This document shows positions 1-8,402 of a stretch of 64,000 nucleotides of DNA, piece after piece. Numbering within the stretch: the stretch's first letter is position 1; each line of letters starts with the position of its first letter. This DNA is from Hyphomicrobiales bacterium. GTDB taxonomy: Bacteria > Pseudomonadota > Alphaproteobacteria > Rhizobiales > Beijerinckiaceae. The stretch is from NCBI GenBank assembly GCA_019075865.1, contig JAGXAN010000001.1, positions 62,001 through 126,000 of the forward strand, written 5' to 3'. The translations under genes were made by a program, and so were the position numbers. Below the pieces are notes generated by a model. It worked only from the letters and a program-made list of their open reading frames with translations. It did not search any database and had not been told where the DNA came from.

Positions 1-2
1 TC

Positions 3-1025
3 GGCGGTAGCGCCACCCTGTTCGGCCCGCTGGTGGGTGCGGCTGTCTGGCTGTATCTGCGCGATTTCCTGCAAGCCACCCTGCATCTGGGTGCGGCCTG
101 GAAGCTGGTGCTGGGCATCGTGTTCGTGGTTCTCGTCGCCTTCTTGCGTCGCGGCCTTATCGGTGGCGCGCGCGATCTGCTGGCTTATCTGATGCCGCCG
201 AGCAAAGCGCTCACGGTCTATCCGGCACCGCTGTCGCCGCTGCCGCTGCCGCGCACCCGTGAAGCATTCTCGGGGCCGGTACTTCAAGCCAAGAGCATCA
301 CCAAGCGCTATGGCGGGCTCTATGCCAATTCGGGCATTGATTTCTCGGTCAATGAGGGTGAATTGCGGGCTGTCATTGGCCCCAATGGCGCTGGCAAGAG
401 CACGTTCTTCAAGATGCTGACCTGCGAGGTCGCGCCAACTTCCGGTCAAATCCTGTTCCACGGCCGCGACATCACTGGCACGGACGTCACCGATGTCTGC
501 CAGATGGGCGTCACCAAGAGCTATCAGGTCAACCAGCTTTTCCCCAAGCTCACCGTGCATCACAATCTGATGATTGCGGCGCTGGGTGAAGGGCGCGGCC
601 GCTTCCGTGCTGACATGACCCGCCGCATCTCGCACGTGCCGGGCGTGGAGGCGCGCATCCACGAAACTTTGAAGCTGATGCATTTGACTGACAAGTCAGA
701 AACACCGGTCTCCGACCTCGCCTACGGCGAGAAGCGACGGCTGGAAATCGGCTTGGCCCTTGCCACCAACCCGACCGTGCTGCTGCTGGATGAGCCATTG
801 GCTGGCATGAGCCCGCAAGAGCGTGCCGAGACCGTGGCATTGCTCCGCGATTTGCGGGTGGGTCGCACCCTCATTATCGTTGAACACGACATGGACGCGA
901 TTTTCGGGTTGGCGGACAAGATCACCGTATTGTGTGAAGGCAAGCTGCTGGCCGAAGGCACGCCGCTGGAAATCAAGAATAATAAGGCAGTTCAGGATGC
1001 ATATCTGGGTGGGGAGTTGGACTAA
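3..1025 (+). CDS. Fused LivM-LivG branched-chain amino acid ABC transporter (5' end outside window)
   Basis: This is the 3' part of a gene whose frame is open from the first bases of the window. The first ~60 residues look like the C-terminal end of a LivM permease (GGSATLFGP, then a hydrophobic helix and RRGLIGGARDLL). After a proline-rich linker the chain runs directly into a complete LivG ATPase with Walker A GPNGAGKST, signature LAYGEKRR, Walker B VLLLDEP and the switch HD in VEHD. The permease and ATPase are therefore one polypeptide, which is an inference from the unbroken frame; such fusions are known in Alphaproteobacteria. An internal GTG at 33 is not a likely start. The stop overlaps the livF start (TAATG). 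The exact substrate (branched-chain amino acids, amides or urea) cannot be told. Confidence 0.85.
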   Translation, partial: GGSATLFGPLVGAAVWLYLRDFLQATLHLGAAWKLVLGIVFVVLVAFLRRGLIGGARDLLAYLMPPSKALTVYPAPLSPLPLPRTREAFSGPVLQAKSITKRYGGLYANSGIDFSVNEGELRAVIGPNGAGKSTFFKMLTCEVAPTSGQILFHGRDITGTDVTDVCQMGVTKSYQVNQLFPKLTVHHNLMIAALGEGRGRFRADMTRRISHVPGVEARIHETLKLMHLTDKSETPVSDLAYGEKRRLEIGLALATNPTVLLLDEPLAGMSPQERAETVALLRDLRVGRTLIIVEHDMDAIFGLADKITVLCEGKLLAEGTPLEIKNNKAVQDAYLGGELD

Positions 1026-1738
1026 TGGCAACGTCGTCTGACAATCTCCTCGAGGTCGAGGGCCTCAACAGCTATTATGGCGATAGCCATATCCTGTTCG
1101 ATGTGGGCTTGCGCGTCGCGCGTCGCGAAGTCGTGGCCCTGCTGGGACGCAATGGTGCCGGAAAAAGCACCACGCTGAAAAGCCTGATGGGTGTCGTGCA
1201 CCCAAAAACCGGGCGCGTGATCCTGGAAGGCAAGGACATTGCCGGGCAGAAATCGCACGCCATCGCCCGCGCCGGCATGCAGCTTGTGCCCGAAGAACGC
1301 CGCGTTTTTGGTGCGCTCAACGTCGAGGAAAACATCATCCTTGCTGGCCTGACAGCAAATGCCAAATGGCCGTTGGAGCGCATTTATGAAATGTTTCCGC
1401 GCCTGAAGGAGCGCCGCAAGAGCCGTGGCACCGACCTTTCCGGCGGCGAGCAGCAGATGCTGGCCATTGCCCGCGCGCTGGTGCGTGACCCCAAGATCGT
1501 CCTGCTGGATGAGCCGTTTGAGGGTCTGGCACCGATCATCGTGCGCGATCTCGTGCACATATGCCGGAATTTGGCCGCCGATGGCCAGACGATCATCGTG
1601 GTCGAGCAGAACATTGCCGCAGCGCTGACGCTGTCCAGCCGCACTTACATCGTCAATAACGGGCATGTCGTGCACGAAGGCCCCTCGGCTGAATTACGCG
1701 GCAATTCCGAGATTTTGCAGCGTTATCTGGGCGTTTGA
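1025..1738 (+). CDS. livF: LivF-type ABC transporter ATP-binding protein
   Basis: This 237-residue ATPase is the second nucleotide-binding subunit of a branched-chain amino acid type importer; with LivG it would power the LivHM permease at the cytoplasmic face. Visible motifs are Walker A GRNGAGKST, signature LSGGEQQ and Walker B IVLLDEP followed by FEGLAP, plus the EERRVFGALNVEEN stretch typical of LivF. Length is normal. The ATG overlaps the preceding TAA by one base, so the two genes are probably translationally coupled. It is the last gene of the liv unit; an 85-base gap precedes yejB. Substrate specificity is not readable from the ATPase. Confidence 0.92.
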   Translation: MATSSDNLLEVEGLNSYYGDSHILFDVGLRVARREVVALLGRNGAGKSTTLKSLMGVVHPKTGRVILEGKDIAGQKSHAIARAGMQLVPEERRVFGALNVEENIILAGLTANAKWPLERIYEMFPRLKERRKSRGTDLSGGEQQMLAIARALVRDPKIVLLDEPFEGLAPIIVRDLVHICRNLAADGQTIIVVEQNIAAALTLSSRTYIVNNGHVVHEGPSAELRGNSEILQRYLGV

Positions 1739-1823
1739 GGCGGGGGCGGATTAACGGCTTGCCAGCGCCCGCCCACCATAGCACATTCGGAAAGACTGAT
1801 TCGTCCGACCGGAACCTCCAGGT

Positions 1824-2888
1824 ATGCTCGCTTATATCATCCGCCGTATTCTGCTTATGATACCGACCATATTTGGCTTGCTCCTGCTTTGCTTTATCAT
1901 TGTGCAATTCGTGCCGGGTGGCCCGGTTGAGCGCATTGCCGCGCAATTGCAGGGCATGGATCAGCACGGCGGCGGTGGCGTGGCGGCACAATCGGGCGGC
2001 AATTCGATTTATCGTGGCGCGGAAGGTCTCGACCCGAAGATTCTGGCCGATTTGAAAAAGCAATTCGGGCTCGACAAGCCAGCGCCGGAGCGTTTCTGGA
2101 TCCTGCTCAAATCCTATGTTCGGTTTGACTTTGGCCGCTCGTTCTACCGCGACGTGCCGGTGCTGACCCTGATCCGGGAGAAACTGCCGGTTTCGATTTC
2201 GCTCGGCCTGTGGATGACCCTGATCTCCTACGCCATTTCCATACCGCTGGGCATCCGCAAGGCGGTGAAGGAAGGCTCGCGCTTCGATCGCTGGTCGTCG
2301 GCTGTGGTCATCGTCGGCTATGCGGTGCCCGGCTTTCTGGTGGGGATTTTGCTGATCGTGCTATTTGCCGGCGGCTCGTTCTTCCAGATATTTCCGTTGC
2401 GCGGCCTCACCTCAGACGGTTGGAGCCAGTTCTCCCTTGCCCACAAAATCAGCGATTATTTCTGGCACATTACCCTGCCGATCATCGCCATGTCGCTTTC
2501 GGCGTTTGCCACCACGACTTTCCTCACCAAAAACTCGTTTCTGGAGGAAATCCGCAAATTATATGTGCAAACCGCGCGCATGAAGGGCCTGAGCGAAACC
2601 CGCGTGCTCTACGGGCATATCTTTCGCAATGCCATGTTGATTGTCATTGCCGGATTTCCGGGCGCTTTCGTCGCCGCCTTCTTCGCCTCATCGCTGCTCA
2701 TCGAAAAGATATTCTCGCTGGATGGTCTGGGCCTCCTTTCGTTTGAATCGCTCGTCAACCGGGATTACCCGGTGGTGATCGCCAATCTTTATATATTTGG
2801 CCTCATGGGCCAGATGGTCAATTTGCTGGCGGATCTGACCTATGTTTGGGTTGACCCGCGCATTGATTTTGAAACGCGTGAGGTTTGA
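1824..2888 (+). CDS. yejB: YejB-type peptide ABC transporter permease
   Basis: This inner-membrane permease of 354 residues belongs to the dipeptide/oligopeptide (OppB) family and most resembles YejB of the YejABEF importer, known in enterobacteria for microcin C uptake. It opens with the family N-terminus (MLAYIIRRIL, a first membrane helix) and carries VPGGPVERI, a Gly/Gln-rich loop near residues 45-60 and the EAA-like loop ARMKGLSETRVLYGHIFRNA. It is followed almost without gap by yejE. A yejA gene (solute-binding protein) would be expected just upstream but livF is there instead. The yejB call is firmer than the substrate. Confidence 0.9.
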   Translation: MLAYIIRRILLMIPTIFGLLLLCFIIVQFVPGGPVERIAAQLQGMDQHGGGGVAAQSGGNSIYRGAEGLDPKILADLKKQFGLDKPAPERFWILLKSYVRFDFGRSFYRDVPVLTLIREKLPVSISLGLWMTLISYAISIPLGIRKAVKEGSRFDRWSSAVVIVGYAVPGFLVGILLIVLFAGGSFFQIFPLRGLTSDGWSQFSLAHKISDYFWHITLPIIAMSLSAFATTTFLTKNSFLEEIRKLYVQTARMKGLSETRVLYGHIFRNAMLIVIAGFPGAFVAAFFASSLLIEKIFSLDGLGLLSFESLVNRDYPVVIANLYIFGLMGQMVNLLADLTYVWVDPRIDFETREV

Positions 2889-2892
2889 GGCC

Positions 2893-4026
2893 GTGAGTGT
2901 AGCGCCCGTCCCCTCCCGGTTTGCCCTTTCTCCGATCAACCAGAGGCGCTGGCGCAACTTTCGCGCCAACAAGCGGGGTTACTGGTCCTTGTGGCTGTTT
3001 ATGGCAATGTTCGTTCTGTCGCTCTTTGCCAACTTCCTCGTCAACGACCGGCCGGTCTTGATGTCCTACAAGGGCGAATGGCTTTATCCGGTATTCGTCA
3101 ATTATCCCGAAACGAAATTTGGCGGCTTCCTGCCCACCACCGATTACCGCGATCCGGTGGTGCAAAAGGAAATCGATGCCGATGGCTGGATGATCTGGCC
3201 GCCCATCCGGTTTTCCTACAATACCCACAAGCTGGATTTGCCAACCCCGGCACCCTCCGCACCGACCTGGACGCTAAAGGACGCGACCTGTCGCGCCGCG
3301 GCATTGCAAAAAGGTCTGCACCCGGCCCCCGGCCATGCGTGCGGCGCGCTCGAATGGAACTGGCTGGGCACCGATGACCAGGCCCGCGATGTGGTCGCAC
3401 GTCTGGTCTACGGATTCCGGATTTCCGTGCTTTTTGGCCTGATACTGGCGACATTGTCCTCCTTCATCGGCGTCACGGCGGGGGCGGTGCAAGGCTATTA
3501 CGGGGGCAAGATTGACCTTGTCATGCAACGCTTCATTGAGGTCTGGTCGGCTCTGCCGCAGCTTTACCTGCTGATTATCGTGGCATCGGTCATTGCTCCC
3601 AACTTTTTTATTCTGCTGGGTATTCTGCTGCTGTTTTCCTGGGTGTCGCTGGTGCATGTCGTGCGTGCCGAATGTCTGCGCGCCCGCAATTTTGAATATG
3701 TGAATGCCGCCCGCGCGCTGGGGCTGGGCAATCGGGCCATTCTGGTCAAGCACGTATTGCCAAACGCCATGGTCGCCACCATCACCTTCCTGCCCTTCAT
3801 TCTCAATGCGTCGATCTCCACCCTCACCGCGTTGGATTTTCTGGGCTTTGGGCTGCCACCTGGTTCGCCATCGCTGGGGGAATTATTGTTGCAGGGCAAA
3901 TCCAACCTTCAGGCACCCTGGCTGGCGCTCGCGGGGTTCGTCACCATCGCGCTGATGCTGTCGCTGCTGGTTTTCATCGGCGAGGCCGTGCGCGACGCCT
4001 TCGATCCACGCAAGAATTTCGGGTGA
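2893..4026 (+). CDS. yejE: YejE-type peptide ABC transporter permease
   Basis: This is the second permease of the YejBEF importer, 377 residues from the GTG chosen here. That start lies 4 bases after the yejB stop and gives the family-like N-terminus SPINQRRWRNFRANKRGYWSLW; an in-frame ATG at 2842 would overlap yejB by 47 bases and add an unlike extension. It has a long periplasmic segment after the first helix (KGEWLYPVFVNYPET..., WNWLGTDDQARDVVARLVYG) and the DppC/OppC-type EAA loop (RARNFEYVNAARALGLGNRAILVKHVLPNA). It should pair with YejB. The stop overlaps the start of the PIN-domain gene. Confidence 0.9.
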   Translation: MSVAPVPSRFALSPINQRRWRNFRANKRGYWSLWLFMAMFVLSLFANFLVNDRPVLMSYKGEWLYPVFVNYPETKFGGFLPTTDYRDPVVQKEIDADGWMIWPPIRFSYNTHKLDLPTPAPSAPTWTLKDATCRAAALQKGLHPAPGHACGALEWNWLGTDDQARDVVARLVYGFRISVLFGLILATLSSFIGVTAGAVQGYYGGKIDLVMQRFIEVWSALPQLYLLIIVASVIAPNFFILLGILLLFSWVSLVHVVRAECLRARNFEYVNAARALGLGNRAILVKHVLPNAMVATITFLPFILNASISTLTALDFLGFGLPPGSPSLGELLLQGKSNLQAPWLALAGFVTIALMLSLLVFIGEAVRDAFDPRKNFG

Positions 4027-4496
4027 GGCTGCAATCCATGACACCAGACCCGCACCATTATTATCTCGACTCCAATTTCTTCATCGCTGCGCTGGAGCAG
4101 GGGGATGATGGCTGCGCCTCGATGTTGCAGGCGGCGTGCACGGGTGCCGTGCTGGCCACAACATCCGCGTTGACGCTTGCCGAAGTATTGACCCGCCCGC
4201 TCGCCGCCGCGCAAGTCCCGCAAAACCGCAGTCTGATCGCGCGCTACGATGCGCTCTTTGAGGGGGGATCCTTGCAGATATGGCCCGTCGACAAGCCGGT
4301 GCTGCGCGCCGCGGCCGCCGCCAGTGCCGGCGGTGCCATGGCCCTGCCCGATTCCATACACGTAGCCAGCGCGATGGTGGCTGGCTGCGATGTTTTTGTC
4401 AGCGATGACCGGCATTTGCGCCTGCCCGGTGAAATGACGCATATCCGGTTGGCGGCGCTGCCCGCCTTTACCTTGCAGGCGCGGAGGCCATTGTGA
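4023..4496 (+). CDS. PIN-domain protein (VapC-like) inside the yej operon
   Basis: This protein of ~157 residues has the PIN ribonuclease fold signature: an N-terminal acidic residue in YLDSNFFIAAL, LTLAEVLTRP (central Glu), DSIHVASAMVAG and FVSDDRHL (C-terminal acids). All usual acidic metal ligands appear present, so it may be an active metal-dependent nuclease. GTG 4023 overlaps the yejE stop; ATG 4038 is an equally good start. Its end overlaps the yejF GTG (GTGA). I find no antitoxin gene beside it, since permease and ATPase genes flank it directly. It is either a solitary PIN enzyme or a VapC without its partner; its role in a transporter operon is unknown. Confidence 0.8.
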   Translation: MRLQSMTPDPHHYYLDSNFFIAALEQGDDGCASMLQAACTGAVLATTSALTLAEVLTRPLAAAQVPQNRSLIARYDALFEGGSLQIWPVDKPVLRAAAAASAGGAMALPDSIHVASAMVAGCDVFVSDDRHLRLPGEMTHIRLAALPAFTLQARRPL

Positions 4497-6106
4497 GCGA
4501 ATCCGCGCCTCTGCTGGAGGTTGAAAACCTGAAAGTGAGCTTCATCCAGAACCGCATCGAGACGATTGCGGTGGATGGGGTCTCGTTTGCCTTGCAGCGT
4601 GGTCGCACGCTGGCTTTGGTCGGTGAATCGGGCTCGGGCAAATCCGTCACCGCCCTGTCGCTGGCCCGCCTTCTGCCGAGCGGTGCCAAGGTCAGCGGCA
4701 GCATCCGTTTCAACGGCGCCAGCATCCTCGACAATTCGGAAGCCCAAATGCGCGCCCTGCGCGGTCGCCAGATGACCATGGTGTTTCAAGAACCCATGTC
4801 TTCGCTCAATCCGCTGCACAATATCGAGAAGCAGATTGGCGAAATTCTGGAATTGCACGGCACGCGCGGCGCAGCCAACATCCGCGCACGCGTGATCGAG
4901 GCCCTGACCGAAGTCGGCATCCCCGATCCGGCCGCCCGCCTCAACGCCTTGCCGCATCAATTGTCAGGCGGGCAACGCCAGCGCGTGATGATTGCCATGG
5001 CGTTGGTCAACCGGCCACCCCTGTTCATTGCCGACGAACCCACCACCGCCCTTGACGTGACGGTGCAGGCGCAAATCCTGAAACTCCTGAAAGAATTGCA
5101 AGCCAAGCTCGGCATTGCCATGCTGTTCATCACCCATGATCTGGGCATTGTCCGCAAGATCGCCGATGATGTGGCGGTCATGCAAAAGGGGCGGATTGTC
5201 GAGGCCGGTCGCACCATCGACATATTAAGCCACCCCCAGCACCCTTATACGCAGGCGCTGCTGGCGGCTGAGCCCAAAGGCCGTGCCCTGCCAGCTTCCG
5301 CCACCGCTGCCACCCTGCTCAAGGTCAAGGATCTGCGCGTCTGGTTTCCGATCAAGCACGGATTGTTGCGCAAGACCATCGGCCATATCAAGGCGGTGGA
5401 CGGCATTTCGCTGGAAGTGCGCGAAGGCCAGACGTTGGGCGTTGTTGGCGAGTCCGGGTCTGGCAAAACCACGCTTGGGCTGGCGATTTTGCGCCTGATC
5501 CGTTCGCAGGGGCCAATTGTTTATCTGGGGCGCGATATTTCAACGCTGGACAGCCGCGCGATGCGGCCGCTGCGCCGACAGATGCAGGTGGTGTTTCAAG
5601 ACCCCTTCGGCTCGTTGTCGCCGCGCCTGTCCGTGATGCAGATTGTCGAGGAAGGTCTCGCCCTGCAAAACCCGCATTTGACCGCGATCCAACGTCGCGA
5701 ACGGGTTGCCGAAGCGCTGGCGCACACCGGGCTTGATCCCGCCAGCATGGATCGCTTCCCGCACGAATTTTCCGGCGGCCAGCGGCAGCGCATTGCCATT
5801 GCCCGCGCCGTGGTGCTGGAGCCAAAATTCATCGTGCTGGATGAGCCGACCTCAGCGCTGGATATGTCCGTGCAGGCGCAAATCGTCGAATTGCTGCGCG
5901 GATTACAGGTTTCTCATGGCCTTGCCTATATGTTCATCAGCCACGACCTGAAGGTGGTGCGCGCGCTGGCCAATGATCTCATCATCATGAAAGCTGGCAA
6001 AGTCGTCGAAAGCGGCCCGGCGGCGCAGATTTTCGATAATCCGCAAACGCCCTATACCAAAGCGCTGTTTGCGGCGGCTTTCAACATAGAAGCGGTACCG
6101 GGCTGA
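4493..6106 (+). CDS. yejF: YejF-type double ATPase of a peptide ABC importer
   Basis: The 537-residue protein is a tandem fusion of two ABC ATPase domains, as in YejF. Domain one has Walker A GESGSGKS near residue 44, signature LSGGQRQR and [20 protein letters not shown]. Domain two starts near residue 275, with Walker A GESGSGKT near 319, signature FSGGQRQR and [20 protein letters not shown]. Each domain ends in the peptide-transporter tail ([26 protein letters not shown]). It would energise YejB-YejE. Start is GTG overlapping the PIN gene stop; its own stop overlaps deoB (TGATG). Two complete ATP sites are visible. Confidence 0.93.
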   Translation: MSESAPLLEVENLKVSFIQNRIETIAVDGVSFALQRGRTLALVGESGSGKSVTALSLARLLPSGAKVSGSIRFNGASILDNSEAQMRALRGRQMTMVFQEPMSSLNPLHNIEKQIGEILELHGTRGAANIRARVIEALTEVGIPDPAARLNALPHQLSGGQRQRVMIAMALVNRPPLFIADEPTTALDVTVQAQILKLLKELQAKLGIAMLFITHDLGIVRKIADDVAVMQKGRIVEAGRTIDILSHPQHPYTQALLAAEPKGRALPASATAATLLKVKDLRVWFPIKHGLLRKTIGHIKAVDGISLEVREGQTLGVVGESGSGKTTLGLAILRLIRSQGPIVYLGRDISTLDSRAMRPLRRQMQVVFQDPFGSLSPRLSVMQIVEEGLALQNPHLTAIQRRERVAEALAHTGLDPASMDRFPHEFSGGQRQRIAIARAVVLEPKFIVLDEPTSALDMSVQAQIVELLRGLQVSHGLAYMFISHDLKVVRALANDLIIMKAGKVVESGPAAQIFDNPQTPYTKALFAAAFNIEAVPG

Positions 6107-7323
6107 TGGCGCGGGCGGCGCTGATCGTGCTGGATTCATTCGGGGTTGGTCATGCACCGGATGCACAGGTCTATGGCGATCAGGGTGCCAATACACTCGG
6201 CAACATTGCCAAGGCATGTGCGCAAGGCCGGGCCGATCACCCGGGGCTGCGGTCGGGCCCGCTGCACATGCCCCATTTTGCGGCGCTGGGGCTGGGCTTG
6301 GCGGCTGAATGTGCCGGTGGCATCGTCCCGGTTGGCCTTGCCGCGCCGGTCACGCCAGCCGCTGCCTATGGCAGCGCCATCGAAACATCGCGGGGCAAGG
6401 ACACCCCCTCCGGCCATTGGGAGATTGCTGGCGCACCGGTCGATTTTGACTGGGGCTATTTCCCGGCCTTGACCGACAGCATACCCAAGGATCTGGTGGC
6501 AGCCTTGATACGCGCTGGCGACTTGCCCGGCGTGTTGGGCAATTGCCACGCCTCCGGGACCCAGATCATTGAGCAGTTTGGTGCCGAGCATTGCGCCAGT
6601 GGCAAACCGATCATCTACACTTCGGTGGATAGCGTTTTGCAGATTGCCGCACACGAGACCCGTTTTGGGCTGGAGCGGCTCTACGCGCTTTGTCAGGCAG
6701 CGCGCGCCTTGTGCAATGACCGGCACATTGGCCGGGTCATCGCCCGCCCGTTCACGGGCGATGCGCCGGGCCCTTTCCTGCGCACCGGCAACCGCCGCGA
6801 TTTCGCCATGCCGCCGCCCTTGGGCAACCTGTTGGATCGCGCCGCCGAGGCCGGGCGGGCCATCATCACCATTGGCAAGATCGGCGATATATTCGCCCAT
6901 CGCGCTACCGGGCAGGAGCGGCATGGTTTTGGCAATGAGGCCAATATCGACGCCACGCTCAACGCGCTCAAAAGCCTTCCTGAGGGTGGGTTGATCTTCG
7001 CCAATTATGTGGATTTTGACAGCGAATTTGGCCATCGGCGCGACATCGCGGGCTATGCGGCGGCGCTGGAGCGGCTCGATGCCCGTCTGCCGGAGATTTT
7101 AGGGCAGGCGCGAGCCGGTGACCTTATTGTCTTTACTGCCGACCATGGCAATGATCCCACCTGGCGTGGCACCGACCATACCCGCGAGCAGGTGCCGGTG
7201 CTGGCGTATCAACGCGGCATTGCAGGTTTTGCGCTTGGCCAACGACCAAGCTTTGCCGATATCGGGGCAAGCCTCGCCCGCCATCTTGGAATTGGCGCGC
7301 CGATCAAGGGCACAAGTTGGTAG
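6106..7323 (+). CDS. deoB: Phosphopentomutase
   Basis: The 405-residue enzyme interconverts (deoxy)ribose-1-phosphate and -5-phosphate in nucleoside salvage. It is an alkaline-phosphatase-superfamily protein with metal-ligand regions [14 protein letters not shown] at the N-terminus and [19 protein letters not shown] at the C-terminus; the phospho-acceptor Thr lies in [12 protein letters not shown]. Length matches the family. ATG overlaps the yejF stop, so it is the last gene of the yej unit. Nucleoside or nucleotide-peptide uptake followed by salvage would make sense of the coupling, but that is inference. Confidence 0.95.
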   Translation: MARAALIVLDSFGVGHAPDAQVYGDQGANTLGNIAKACAQGRADHPGLRSGPLHMPHFAALGLGLAAECAGGIVPVGLAAPVTPAAAYGSAIETSRGKDTPSGHWEIAGAPVDFDWGYFPALTDSIPKDLVAALIRAGDLPGVLGNCHASGTQIIEQFGAEHCASGKPIIYTSVDSVLQIAAHETRFGLERLYALCQAARALCNDRHIGRVIARPFTGDAPGPFLRTGNRRDFAMPPPLGNLLDRAAEAGRAIITIGKIGDIFAHRATGQERHGFGNEANIDATLNALKSLPEGGLIFANYVDFDSEFGHRRDIAGYAAALERLDARLPEILGQARAGDLIVFTADHGNDPTWRGTDHTREQVPVLAYQRGIAGFALGQRPSFADIGASLARHLGIGAPIKGTSW

Positions 7324-7422
7324 CTTTTGGCGCGCGATCGCAAATTAAGGCCGCTATTGACCAAAGCTGCAAATCCTCTATCAAAATTCGACCCTTGTTT
7401 AACACGCTCAGGAAATATCCGC

Positions 7423-7944
7423 ATGACCCAGACCGTTTCCAATTGCTGCCTGCCGCCGTTTCAGCGCACCTTGCATGCGCTTTCGGCCATCATCGACAAA
7501 GCGGCGGCGTTTGCCACTGCCCGCAAAGTGGAGGAATCGGTGATTTTGACGTCGCGGCTGGCGCCCGACATGTTCACTTTCACCCGCCAGGTGCAACTCG
7601 CCTGCGATTTTGCCAAAAATGCGGCTGCACGCCTCGCCGGCGTCGAACCGGTCAAATATGAGGATACGGAAAAATCTTTCGCGGATTTGCAGGCCCGCAT
7701 CAAGACGACGCTCGATTATATCGCCAGCCTCGACACCAAGGCGATTGATACCTCCGCTGACCGCGAATTGAGCCTGCCGTTTGGCCCGCGCCGCGTGCAA
7801 ATGAAAGGTGCCGATTATCTGCACCATTTCGCGCTGCCTAATTTCTATTTCCACACCACCACCGCTTACGCCATTTTGCGCAATCTGGGCGTTGAATTGG
7901 GCAAGCAGGACTTTATGGGCGTTGTGCCCGGCCTTTCCGCTTAA
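7423..7944 (+). CDS. DUF1993 family protein
   Basis: This 173-residue soluble protein matches the DUF1993 family by its overall layout (TLHALSAIIDKAAAFA, ...SRLAPDMFTFTRQVQLACDFAKNAAARLAGVEP, ...HFALPNFYFHTTTAYAILRNLGVELGKQDFMG). The family is thought to share the DinB-like four-helix fold; its function is unknown. ATG 7423 was preferred to the longer frame from 7327 because the upstream residues are not family-like. It sits 12 bases upstream of the RidA gene in the same direction, so the two are probably co-transcribed. Confidence 0.8.
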   Translation: MTQTVSNCCLPPFQRTLHALSAIIDKAAAFATARKVEESVILTSRLAPDMFTFTRQVQLACDFAKNAAARLAGVEPVKYEDTEKSFADLQARIKTTLDYIASLDTKAIDTSADRELSLPFGPRRVQMKGADYLHHFALPNFYFHTTTAYAILRNLGVELGKQDFMGVVPGLSA

Positions 7945-7956
7945 GGAGCAAACAAT

Positions 7957-8307
7957 ATGAGCATACAACGTCTGGGCATTGGCGCGCGCATGAGCAGGGC
8001 CGTGGTGCATGGCTCCACGGTCTATCTGGCCGGGCAGGTCGCCGACAAAGCCGTCGGTGCCAGCGTGCCCGAGCAGACCCACGAAATTCTGGGGATCATC
8101 GATGCCATTCTCGCGGAGGCCGGCACCGACAAGACCAAGATTTTGTCTGCCACCATCTATCTGGCGGACATTGCAACCTTCTCGCAAATGAACAGCGAAT
8201 GGGACAAGTGGGTGCCGCAGGGCCACACGCCCGCCCGTGCCACGGTGGAAGCCAAACTGGCCGCCCCGCAATACACGGTCGAGATTGCCGTAATCGCCGC
8301 CAAATAG
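7957..8307 (+). CDS. RidA family protein (reactive imine/enamine deaminase-like)
   Basis: The 116-residue protein has the RidA/YjgF fold pattern (VVHGSTVYLAGQVAD at the start, GTDKTKILSATIYLADIATFSQMN in the middle). The segment HTPARATVEAKLAAPQYTVEIAVIAA carries the conserved Arg needed for deaminase activity. Members hydrolyse reactive enamines/imines left by PLP enzymes, although this looks like a divergent subgroup (starts MSIQRLG) and the substrate cannot be assigned. An AAGGAGC ribosome site precedes the ATG and the DUF1993 gene lies just upstream. Confidence 0.88.
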   Translation: MSIQRLGIGARMSRAVVHGSTVYLAGQVADKAVGASVPEQTHEILGIIDAILAEAGTDKTKILSATIYLADIATFSQMNSEWDKWVPQGHTPARATVEAKLAAPQYTVEIAVIAAK

Positions 8308-8354
8308 GCGATTCACAAGGATTTGCGTGCGGGCGCATCTAATTCTGTGGGTTG

Positions 8355-8388
8355 AGATCGTGCATCTGTGCAAACAGCGGCACGATCT
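8355..8388 (+). other. Two-part hairpin with GCAA tetraloop in the mutS leader
   Basis: AGATCGTGC (8355-8363) pairs perfectly with GCACGATCT (8380-8388). Inside it CTGT (8366-8369) pairs with ACAG (8374-8377), closing a GCAA loop of GNRA type. It ends 14 bases before the mutS ATG and is not followed by a T run, so it is not a standard terminator. It may be a structured leader or a protein-binding dyad. Confidence 0.5.
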
Positions 8389-8402
8389 GCTACATAATTT
8401 GC

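Noticed and set aside
1739-1780. GC-rich inverted repeat after livF as terminator
   Set aside because: Pairing is imperfect with a long loop and there is no T run.
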